Shown here: positions 56,235 through 64,000 of the stretch, in pieces
Layout of the letters: each line of letters starts with the position of its first letter
Numbering within the stretch: the stretch's first letter is position 1
NCBI RefSeq assembly: GCF_005924265.1
Contig: NZ_VCLB01000010.1
Span: 1-64,000, forward strand
Reading direction: 5' to 3'
DNA from: Martelella lutilitoris
GTDB taxonomy: Bacteria > Pseudomonadota > Alphaproteobacteria > Rhizobiales > Rhizobiaceae
Length of the DNA: 64,000 nucleotides
Translations under genes and position numbers: made by a program
The notes under the pieces: generated by a model
Databases searched by the model: none
Seen by the model: the letters and a program-made list of their open reading frames with translations, nothing else
Told to the model about the DNA's origin: nothing

Positions 56235-59200
56235 ATGCGGCAAGGCCAATCAACCAAAAGACCAGTTCATGTATCCGTGCGTTCCCGCAAGCGCCCGAAG
56301 GGCGTGGCCAAACATGCGCTCCAAGCTGCTCCCAAATTGGCATTGCTGGCTTCGACCGCGTTTCTCGCGGTTTCGGGACCGGCGCTCGCAGGCCTCTGGA
56401 TCAATACTGATGTTACCGTCGATGGCATCGACGGCGGGCCGTACGGGACAGCGATTTCGGAGACCGATTTTGTTTCGGTGGGGGTGAAGGATCCCGCCTC
56501 GCTGACGATCTCCAGAGGCGGGACGGTAACCGCTCCCATCGCCAATATCGGCACCAATCAATACGGCGCGGCAACGATTACCGGCGTTGGATCGCGTTGG
56601 TATGACTTCGTTATTTCGCGCGTGGGCTGGAACGCCGAAGGCGTGCTGACCATCACGGACAGCGGCGCGATGAGCGGAAAGGACATGGTTCTCGGCGCAA
56701 ACGATATTGCGCAGGGGACAGTAAATCTGTCCGGTTCCGGCTCCAAACTGGCGCTCACCGGTGCATTGACCGTGGGTAGCAAGGGCACCGGTATGCTGAT
56801 CCTGTCAGGCGGCGGAACGGCAGAGGCGGCAAGCGGCGTCATCGGGGCTGTTGCAGGCGGTTCGGGCTCGGCCATTGTTTCCGGTGCGGGCACGACGTGG
56901 ACAAGCACCGGCGGCGTGCTGGTCGTCGGCGATCGCGGAAGCGGCGTTCTGACATTGGCTGATAGCGCAACCGTCATCGCAAACGATCGCGTTGAGATCG
57001 CTGCGGCAGGCGGTTCTAGCGGCGCCCTCAATATCGGGGCCGCGGCGGGAGAGACAGCCACGGCTGCCGGCGCGCTCCAGACCGGTGCGATCGTCTTCGG
57101 CGCGGGTGACGGCAGCATCGTCTTCAACCACACCGACACGGATTACACGTTTTTCCCCGATCTCAAGGGCGCAGGCGGCATCGAAGCCTATTCCGGCACG
57201 ACCACGCTGTTCGGCAATAACATCTATACCGGCGAAACCAGGGTGGAAGGCGGCATTCTGCGGGCCGGCTCGCTGCTCGCCTTCGCGCAAGGTGGGACCT
57301 ACACGGTCAATGGCGGCGTGCTCGATCTCAACGACAATGATCTCCTGATGCATCGATTTTCGGGAGCTGGCGGCACAGTCGACCTGGGAACAGCCAGGCT
57401 GTCGGTCAACCAGAGCGCCGATACGGTGTTTGGCGGCAGCTTCACCGGCTCCGGTACGCTGGCGATCTACGGACCCGGACGCCTTCGGCTGACAGGGACG
57501 ACGAGCGCCTATAGCGGCGAGGTGCGCATTGCATCCGGCACGCTTGAGATCAACAACGCATTTTCAAGCGGTTCCGGCTTCATTGGAACCGTTGCCGGCG
57601 AGGATGGCCGCGTCGATGTCACCGGTACGGCGGCGCTGTGGACGCTGAATGGTGCTCTCAATATCGGACGCACTGGTTCCGGCGCGCTTGTGATCGGCGA
57701 AGGCGGCGGTGTCAACGCGTCGGGCAAGATCGCTGTCGGCAGCGCATCGCTTTCCTTGCCCACGGGCAGCATTACGGTTACCGGAAAAGGATCGCGTCTT
57801 TCCACCGGGACCGGCGGGTCGCTGACCATCGGTTCGATTGCGGGCAGCGGGCTTGCGGTCGAAAATGGCGGCGCTGTTACCAGTGGAACGGCCACGCTCG
57901 GACCGTCCGCATGGACGAGAGGCACGGCGACGGTCAACGGGACCGGGTCGCTGTGGACCACGGATACGATGAAAATTGGCAGCGCGGGCGCCACCGGCGT
58001 GCTGACGGTTGCCGATGGCGGCACGGTTCGTGCCATGAACGCGTTTTCAATAGGGACACGGGGAACGCTGAACATCGGTGCCGCGGCAGGCGAGGCGGCT
58101 GTCGCCGCGGGCAATATCGACACAGCGCTGATCGATTTCGGCACGGGCAGCGGCAAGATCGTCTTCAACCATACCAACGCGGATTACACCTTTGCGTCCG
58201 CTATCACCGGAGCGGGGGGCGTCGCAGTCTATTCCGGCACGACCATTCTGACGGGTAAGAGCAGCTATACCGGCGGTACCGATGTGTTCGGCGGCAAGCT
58301 GGTGGTCAATGGCGCCATAGGCGCGGTCAATGTTTCCGCCGCTGCCATGCTTGTCGGCTCCGGAACGGTCGGGGACACGGTGATTTCGGGTGTGGTCGCG
58401 CCGGGCAATTCCATCGGAACAATGAATGTCGCCGGCGATCTGAGGCTTGGCGACGGCGCGGTCTACCAGGTCGAGGTCAATGACGGCGGAGCAGACGCCG
58501 GCATCAATAATGACCTGCTGAAGATTGCGGGCGCGGCAACGATAGACAAGGGCGCAAGTCTCGTCGTTCTGGCGGAGCGGTCCGGCGATACCGGCGCCGG
58601 CTATGATCCAATCAATGTCTATACCGTGGTGACGGCCGAAGGCGGTATCACGGGTGGTTTCGGCAGCGTGAGCGAAAATTTTGCCTTTCTCGATTCCTAT
58701 CTCGGCTACGATGCCGCAAATGTCTATCTGACGCTTCAGCGAAACGATGTCGATTTTGTCGACGAGGCAAGAACACCCAACCAGAAGGCTACGGCGCAGG
58801 GGCTGGACAGCCTGCCGCCCGACACGGCGCTTTATCGCTCTATCCTAGGGCTCTACGAGAATGAGGCGCCGCAGATTTTCGATGCGCTCTCCGGCGAAAT
58901 CCATGCATCCGCCAACACTGTTTTGAGGGATGAGCCCAAAGAGATCGAAAAGGCGATCCTCTCCCGGATTAATGCCGCCTTTGCCGCAGACGCGGCGCAG
59001 AACGGCGAGACATTTTCGGAGGATCCGGTCTCGGTCTGGTTCAACGCTCTGGGCGGGCTCGGGCGCTATCAGGGCGATGGCAATGCCCACACCGTGGACA
59101 CATCCAGCGGCGGAGCCCTGTTCGGCGGCGACGCCCGTGTCGGTCAGGACTGGCTGTTCGGCCTTACCGGAGGTTACATGCATTCCTCGATTGACGAGAA

Positions 59201-59846
59201 GGGCTTTACGGTTTCAGCCGATACCGACAGCTATTATATCGGCGGGTATGGCAGCACGCAGGCAGGTCCGTTCAACCTCAGCTTGGGCGGCTCCTTCGGC
59301 CACCATGCAATCTCCACCAAGCGGACCGTGCCCTTTGTCGGGCTGAGCGAGCAGCTGAACGCCGACTATGATGCCCAAACGCTGCAGGCTTTTGCGGAAA
59401 CGGGCTGGCGGTTCGGAGACGAGGCCGGATATGTGCAGCCGTTCGCGGCGGCGTCCTATGTCAACCTGAAGACCGACGGTTTTTCCGAGACCGGCGGCAT
59501 GGCGGCGCTCCATGCGGCATCCCAGACGCAGGATCTGTGGACCACGACGCTCGGCCTTCGCGCCGGCCGTGACATCATGCTCGGCGAAACGGCGGCACGT
59601 CTTTCCGGACATGCCGGCTGGCAGCATGCCTATGGCGATCTCAACGGGATCTCCGTGATGGCGTTCGATGGCGGCAGCAGTTTCGGGATCTCCGGTGTTC
59701 CAACGGCCCGGGACGCGGCTCTGCTCGGGGTCGGCCTGTCTTTCGACCTCTCCAACGAAGCCAACCTTTCCCTTGGTTATGACGGGCAGCTTGCCGAAGG
59801 GGTGCAGGATCACAATTTCAACATGCGCTTCGACCTTCGCTTCTAG
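56235..59846 (+). CDS. Type Va autotransporter with repetitive passenger
   Basis: A 1203-residue protein. A long signal peptide (basic start, then LALLASTAFLAVSGPALAG) is followed by a Gly/Ser/Thr-rich passenger and a C-terminal barrel (residues about 934-1203, ending MRFDLRF). The passenger has repeated units of about 35-40 residues with a W-T and a G-G-V pattern. It also has two copies of an 80-residue PATR-type block (LNIGAAAGE to VEGG/VFGG at residues 265-344 and 612-691). GGGGAG precedes the ATG at 56235. It is intact, unlike the autotransporter at 25.8-28.6 kb. Likely surface adhesin or scaffold; ligand unknown. Confidence 0.92.
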   Translation: MRQGQSTKRPVHVSVRSRKRPKGVAKHALQAAPKLALLASTAFLAVSGPALAGLWINTDVTVDGIDGGPYGTAISETDFVSVGVKDPASLTISRGGTVTAPIANIGTNQYGAATITGVGSRWYDFVISRVGWNAEGVLTITDSGAMSGKDMVLGANDIAQGTVNLSGSGSKLALTGALTVGSKGTGMLILSGGGTAEAASGVIGAVAGGSGSAIVSGAGTTWTSTGGVLVVGDRGSGVLTLADSATVIANDRVEIAAAGGSSGALNIGAAAGETATAAGALQTGAIVFGAGDGSIVFNHTDTDYTFFPDLKGAGGIEAYSGTTTLFGNNIYTGETRVEGGILRAGSLLAFAQGGTYTVNGGVLDLNDNDLLMHRFSGAGGTVDLGTARLSVNQSADTVFGGSFTGSGTLAIYGPGRLRLTGTTSAYSGEVRIASGTLEINNAFSSGSGFIGTVAGEDGRVDVTGTAALWTLNGALNIGRTGSGALVIGEGGGVNASGKIAVGSASLSLPTGSITVTGKGSRLSTGTGGSLTIGSIAGSGLAVENGGAVTSGTATLGPSAWTRGTATVNGTGSLWTTDTMKIGSAGATGVLTVADGGTVRAMNAFSIGTRGTLNIGAAAGEAAVAAGNIDTALIDFGTGSGKIVFNHTNADYTFASAITGAGGVAVYSGTTILTGKSSYTGGTDVFGGKLVVNGAIGAVNVSAAAMLVGSGTVGDTVISGVVAPGNSIGTMNVAGDLRLGDGAVYQVEVNDGGADAGINNDLLKIAGAATIDKGASLVVLAERSGDTGAGYDPINVYTVVTAEGGITGGFGSVSENFAFLDSYLGYDAANVYLTLQRNDVDFVDEARTPNQKATAQGLDSLPPDTALYRSILGLYENEAPQIFDALSGEIHASANTVLRDEPKEIEKAILSRINAAFAADAAQNGETFSEDPVSVWFNALGGLGRYQGDGNAHTVDTSSGGALFGGDARVGQDWLFGLTGGYMHSSIDEKGFTVSADTDSYYIGGYGSTQAGPFNLSLGGSFGHHAISTKRTVPFVGLSEQLNADYDAQTLQAFAETGWRFGDEAGYVQPFAAASYVNLKTDGFSETGGMAALHAASQTQDLWTTTLGLRAGRDIMLGETAARLSGHAGWQHAYGDLNGISVMAFDGGSSFGISGVPTARDAALLGVGLSFDLSNEANLSLGYDGQLAEGVQDHNFNMRFDLRF

Positions 59847-60267
59847 AGCGTGAAAGCGGCATGGGGCGGGCCTTCTGCCAGAGACAAACCAAAACAGCCT
59901 TCGGTGGCTTGCTGGACTGCAATAAACCTCCGCCGGCCTGGCTTGGCCAATCGGCAAAGCGACTGTTTCCGGTGAAGTCAACCGGTTTCGGCATCCGGCA
60001 ACAGCAGAGGCGGAGACCTAGCCGAAACGGCGTTGCCGCTGGCAGCGCCCTTGAAAGAGGAGGGGGGGTTCTACGACCGTTAAAGGAACGAGGGTTGCGG
60101 GAGAGCCGGTTCTCCAAATTGCGGTGACAATTCTTCTGTCATGATATAACTGGAAGTGTCGATTTCCCAGCGCCTCCAAAGCGGTCAAATTTGCCTATAG
60201 CTTACCGAATAAAGCGTTTCATCCTAAATTCAGCTTGGGCGGCGCGTTCAGAACAGTTGAGTGTTAC
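59847..60267. other. Intergenic region, no gene recognised
   Basis: About 420 bases. The first half is GC-rich with only implausible short frames. The second half is AT-richer and must contain the promoter of the glycosyltransferase gene. No clear terminator for the autotransporter was found. Confidence 0.5.
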
Positions 60268-63200
60268 ATGCAGGAATTCCTTTCTCGAAACAGTCTGATT
60301 TCGCCAGAGACGATCGTCGAATCAGGATGGCTCGGACATGCCCCCTTCGCATTTCATCTGATTTCTGAGCTCAATCCCAAGGTTTTTGTCGAACTTGGCA
60401 CTCATAATGGTTTTTCCTACTTTTGCTTTTGCCAGGCAATCAAGAAACATGACCTGCAAACGGCATCCTTTGCCGTTGATACCTGGGTTGGCGACGAGCA
60501 TGCCGGGTTCTACGGGGAGGAGGTCTTTGAGAATGTTTCTCGGGTAAATGAAAGCTATTCGGCCTTTTCCCGCCTTGTGCGCTCAACGTTCAGTGACGCA
60601 GTGTCACAGTTTCCCGATGGATACATCAACCTGCTGCACATCGACGGACGCCATTTTTACGAAGATGCGAAGAATGATTTTGAGGAATGGCTTCCGAAGC
60701 TTTCGCAGAACGCCATTGTTCTGTTCCACGATACCCAGGTCAGAGAGCGCGAATTCGGCGTTTGGAAACTGTTCGGTGAATTGAGCGAAAAATATCCGAC
60801 TTTCAATTTCCATCACCAGCACGGGCTCGGAGTTCTGGCGCTCGGGGAGGTCCCGGAATGTCTGGCGCCGTTCATGAACGGCGATGACGATACCGCAACC
60901 GAGATAAGACAAGCTTACAGTTTGCTGGGGGACAAGGTTGCGCGCGAGTGGAATGCCCTCGTTGCGAAAGCCGATCGAGATGCCTTGCGAGATGAAACGG
61001 GGCGACAGAAGGTCGAGATGGATCGGTTGAGGGCCGCGCTGGAAGGAGCCGAGGCGACTGCTGCGAAATATGAAAAGCAATATTTCAAGCTGGCCCACAG
61101 TCTCGATCAGGCCGAGAAAAACACGATCAAAGTGCGTGAACTGAGTGATCGTCGCGAACAGCGGATAGACGAGTTGCTCGGCCAGATCGGCATTTTGACC
61201 GGGCTCCTCGAGAAAGGCGCCGACGAGATACCGCGATTGGATGCTCGGCAATCCCATGCCGAACCCAAGAAGGTGGCGGCGCCGAATGGCGCTCTGGCGC
61301 GTGAGTTGCTTAAGCCAAAGCTGCGTGCACTGAATTGGAAAGCATCGCTCCGGCACCCTTTCTCAAGCCGGAAGCGGAAGAAATACCGGCAGAAACAGCG
61401 CGAGAAAATGCTGCGCCGCCTTGATGGCTCGATCTTGATGGATACTGCGCCGGCTTCTCAAACCGTCCGGAAGCTGATTAGTCGCAGAAAGGCAAGGTAT
61501 ACCGCGCTTTATCGACACCCATTCAATGCGAGGAAGCGGAGGGCGTACCGTCGCAATCGTATCGACCAGGCACAGTTATTGCTCCAGGACGCCTTTGTGT
61601 CGGAGGCGGATCCCAGGCCCGAGACGATCTGTTCGTCGCGACCGATCTCCATTTCTCCCCGCCTTTGGTTCTATGTCGGCGACACGCTCGATTGGCTTGA
61701 AGCGCATCAGAGGCTGACGGGCGTGGGACGGGTATCCGTCGAAATTCTGAACGCTGCGTTGAGCGAAGAGCGAGTTGATTTCATACCGTGCCGCACAGGA
61801 CGGACCGGCCTTGACCTGATTGGCATGAGCGGCGCTGAGCTGAACGCCGATCTTTTTTCGAAGCTCGGCGGAAGCTATCAGGAGGGCGTCGGAAAATTCG
61901 ATGCGGTTCGCGCGCCTTCCAAAGGTGACCATGTTTTTTTCACCGGCTTGGTCTGGACGCCCAAGTTCACTGCGCTCTTCCGGCACCTTTTCCAGAAGGG
62001 CATCGGCTTTTCCGTTCTGGTTCACGACATTATTCCTCTTGAAGGGGGGGCGGATGTCGACGAGGCGCAGTCAAGACGTTTTGCGGAATGGCTGACCGTT
62101 GCCCTTCAGACCGCAGATCGCATCTATGTTTCCACGGAATTCGTGCGTGCGCAGATTTTGCGCTGGGCGATCCTGGAAGGCGTAGAGGTCGGTGCGCAAA
62201 TCGTCAAAGCGCCCTTTGGAGCGCATCCTCTGAAGCAGATTGCTGCCCCTGAGAAACAGCTTCAGCAGGACAAATTCGCCGATCTCGAGGTCGATGATTT
62301 TGTTCTCAGCGTCGGCACGATCGATGCGCGCAAGAACCAGGCTATGCTTTGCCGCCTGTGGCGCTTGTTGCTGGAGAAGGGGCATGATGTGCCTCAGCTG
62401 GTTCTCGCCGGGCGCAATGATGCGGGTCTGGGCTCTCGGGATTCGATCTATCGTGATCTTGTCGAGACAGGGAAACTTGTTGTCCTGTCCGGACTGGATG
62501 ATGAGGAAATCGCGGCGTTGACGCAGGCCTGCCGCTTTACCGCATTTCCCTCGTTGAGCGAAGGATACGGACTTCCGGTCGTCGAGAGCCTTCAGCACGG
62601 AAAACTCTGCCTGGCTTCCAATCTTCCGCCTGTCATGGAGCAGGCGAAAGATTTCGCCTGGTATTTCGATCCGAATGACCTTGAAGGTGCTGTCGGGGTA
62701 TTCTTGAAAGCTCTCAATGACCGCCCGGCCGTCGAGGCAGCGGAAGACAGGATCAAGAGGGAATTTTCTCGTCCGACCTGGTCCGACGCCGTCGACACCT
62801 TGCGAAGCGAGGGCCTTGAAGCGGCCGGTTCTGCTCCGGTTCCTGTGATCTCGGGCTGCTACCGTCCCTATTTTCCCGGAGCGGCACGATTTTCGACCGA
62901 CAAGGTGATGAAACGCGCCGCGCGCTGGTGCACGAGTGTCGATCCGGACGTATCCATTCTGATTGTCAACTGGAACGCTTCTGCGCTCACACTGGAGTGC
63001 ATCCGTCAGATCTGGCTGAATACGGAAGGTTACACATATGAGATTGTGATCGTCGACAATGGGTCAGGCGAGGAGGATATCGAACGGCTGTCCAAGCCTA
63101 TCCCGGGCGTTACCTTCATCAAGATCGGTTGCAACCGGTTTTTTGGAGAAGCAAATAACATTGCGGCTGAGGCTGCCAGGGGAAAATATGTCGTATTGTT

Positions 63201-64000
63201 GAACAACGATGCCTTCCCGCAGTCCGGCTGGCTTTCCGCCATGCGCCGAATGATGGATGAAAACCCTTCGCTCGGCGCGGTGGGACCAATGTTCCTGTGG
63301 CCGGACGGTCGCGTTCAGGAAGCGGGCGGGACGATCAACGAAGGCGGATATCCAGTCCGCTATGGGCGCGATCAGGACTTTCCGACACAGGATATCCTGT
63401 CGGAGAGGTATGTCGACTATATCTCGGCGGCGGCGCTTTTGATCGATCGTGAAATGTTCATTGCGGCAGCTGGTTTCGATCTCACCTTCGAGCCTGCCTA
63501 TTACGAAGATTCCGACCTGTGCTTCAAGCTTCGCGCACTCGGCAGGCCTGTCGCCTACTGCCCGGACAGCCGGGTTATTCATATCGAAGGCGCTGCAGCG
63601 AACGGCAATACGAAGGCGGAAGCGCGACGCAAGGCTTTGGGCGATGCCAACAGGGACAAGTTTGTCGCGCGCTGGGGCGAGTTCCTGAGAAAACGCGACG
63701 ATGCAGCATTGTCCGAAGCGCTTGCAGACTTCGTGCCGGACAAGTGGTCCACGCCTCCGCAGGAGACCGCGGAGCTTCCTGTCGCCGTTGTCTATACACC
63801 CTACTCGGTCACGCCCGGAGGCGGCGAACGCTACCTGTTCAGCGCTGCCCGTCAACTTGCCCGCACGCACAGGGTCGAAGTGGTTACGCCCAACCGCTAT
63901 TCTGATCTCCGTTTGCGCCAGATCGGCTCCGCTTTCGACCTCGACCTTGGCATGCTTTGCTTCAAGACGCTCGCAGAGTTCGAGAAGGGCCCCGATCCGG
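60268..64000 (+). CDS. Giant multidomain methyltransferase-glycosyltransferase, incomplete at window end
   Basis: An open frame of more than 1244 codons runs off the window. Domains in order: class I SAM methyltransferase (residues about 1-190; motif VELGTHNGFSYF at 41-52, LLHIDGRHFYED); charged coiled coil (about 224-315); two basic RHPF motifs (362-375, 416-429); GT-B glycosyltransferase of GT4 type (about 470-860; SVGTIDARKNQ, FPSLSEGYGLPVVESL at 760); GT-A glycosyltransferase of GT2 type (about 895-1170; VSILIVNWN, LLNNDAFP, YYEDSDLCFKLR); then the start of another GT4 domain (VVYTPYSVTPGGGERYLFSA from 1172). Such fusions build O-antigen or surface polysaccharide. No signal or membrane segment is seen, so it is cytoplasmic. 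The start at 60268 lacks a clear ribosome site. Confidence 0.92.
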   Translation, partial: MQEFLSRNSLISPETIVESGWLGHAPFAFHLISELNPKVFVELGTHNGFSYFCFCQAIKKHDLQTASFAVDTWVGDEHAGFYGEEVFENVSRVNESYSAFSRLVRSTFSDAVSQFPDGYINLLHIDGRHFYEDAKNDFEEWLPKLSQNAIVLFHDTQVREREFGVWKLFGELSEKYPTFNFHHQHGLGVLALGEVPECLAPFMNGDDDTATEIRQAYSLLGDKVAREWNALVAKADRDALRDETGRQKVEMDRLRAALEGAEATAAKYEKQYFKLAHSLDQAEKNTIKVRELSDRREQRIDELLGQIGILTGLLEKGADEIPRLDARQSHAEPKKVAAPNGALARELLKPKLRALNWKASLRHPFSSRKRKKYRQKQREKMLRRLDGSILMDTAPASQTVRKLISRRKARYTALYRHPFNARKRRAYRRNRIDQAQLLLQDAFVSEADPRPETICSSRPISISPRLWFYVGDTLDWLEAHQRLTGVGRVSVEILNAALSEERVDFIPCRTGRTGLDLIGMSGAELNADLFSKLGGSYQEGVGKFDAVRAPSKGDHVFFTGLVWTPKFTALFRHLFQKGIGFSVLVHDIIPLEGGADVDEAQSRRFAEWLTVALQTADRIYVSTEFVRAQILRWAILEGVEVGAQIVKAPFGAHPLKQIAAPEKQLQQDKFADLEVDDFVLSVGTIDARKNQAMLCRLWRLLLEKGHDVPQLVLAGRNDAGLGSRDSIYRDLVETGKLVVLSGLDDEEIAALTQACRFTAFPSLSEGYGLPVVESLQHGKLCLASNLPPVMEQAKDFAWYFDPNDLEGAVGVFLKALNDRPAVEAAEDRIKREFSRPTWSDAVDTLRSEGLEAAGSAPVPVISGCYRPYFPGAARFSTDKVMKRAARWCTSVDPDVSILIVNWNASALTLECIRQIWLNTEGYTYEIVIVDNGSGEEDIERLSKPIPGVTFIKIGCNRFFGEANNIAAEAARGKYVVLLNNDAFPQSGWLSAMRRMMDENPSLGAVGPMFLWPDGRVQEAGGTINEGGYPVRYGRDQDFPTQDILSERYVDYISAAALLIDREMFIAAAGFDLTFEPAYYEDSDLCFKLRALGRPVAYCPDSRVIHIEGAAANGNTKAEARRKALGDANRDKFVARWGEFLRKRDDAALSEALADFVPDKWSTPPQETAELPVAVVYTPYSVTPGGGERYLFSAARQLARTHRVEVVTPNRYSDLRLRQIGSAFDLDLGMLCFKTLAEFEKGPDP

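Overview
The window is a GC-rich chromosomal stretch. The FCD-type GntR regulators, TRAP and ABC uptake systems, ppx-rlmE pair and GAGFEP-type recombinase remnant reading into a tRNA gene all suggest an alphaproteobacterium of the order Hyphomicrobiales (Rhizobiales), possibly Rhizobiaceae or Aurantimonadaceae. The species assignment is inference only. No CRISPR array, rRNA gene or intact prophage was seen.

Layout. 0-0.9 kb: 3' end of an initiator tRNA-fMet, its terminator, and remnants of a serine recombinase and an IS3 transposase (a decayed integration site). 1-6 kb: a DUF2339-type membrane protein divergent from an unknown membrane-anchored protein, with a perfect 19-bp palindrome between them. 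6.1-15.9 kb: a complete locus for glucuronoxylan fragments, with an FCD regulator, sugar ABC transporter, GH43 xylosidase and GH67 alpha-glucuronidase. 16-23.5 kb: small metabolic and regulatory units (alpha/beta hydrolases, two AraC, a TetR, DUF2000, DUF1566, a saccharopine-dehydrogenase-like enzyme). 23.5-29.4 kb: a decayed accessory zone with amylase, resolvase, Tn3 and IS1380 remnants, an autotransporter broken by a 13-bp tandem duplication, and an apparently truncated AraC gene. 29.6-34 kb: an amino-acid ABC transporter joined to a cysteine-desulfurase-like PLP enzyme under a GntR regulator. 34-36.7 kb: rlmE, ppx and tRNA-Gln.

37-42.6 kb: a LacI regulator, a GH88 unsaturated glucuronyl hydrolase and a TRAP transporter with fused QM membrane subunits, sharing operator-like boxes. 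42.7-47.7 kb: LysR plus dabB-dabA, the energy-coupled inorganic carbon accumulation system. 47.7-56 kb: an MFS transporter, two serine beta-lactamase-like hydrolases, a frameshifted small secreted protein, an apparently orphan TpsB two-partner-secretion pore behind a LuxR regulator, and a GFA-family protein. 56.2-59.8 kb: an intact large autotransporter. 60.3 kb to the end: a very large multidomain methyltransferase/glycosyltransferase that runs off the window.

Two themes recur. First, uronic-acid-bearing plant or algal oligosaccharides are taken up and opened by two separate loci (GH67/GH43 with ABC; GH88 with TRAP). Second, in all three solute-binding-protein transporter operons a strong stem-loop sits directly between the binding-protein gene and the permease gene. 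That placement would favour excess binding protein over membrane subunits.
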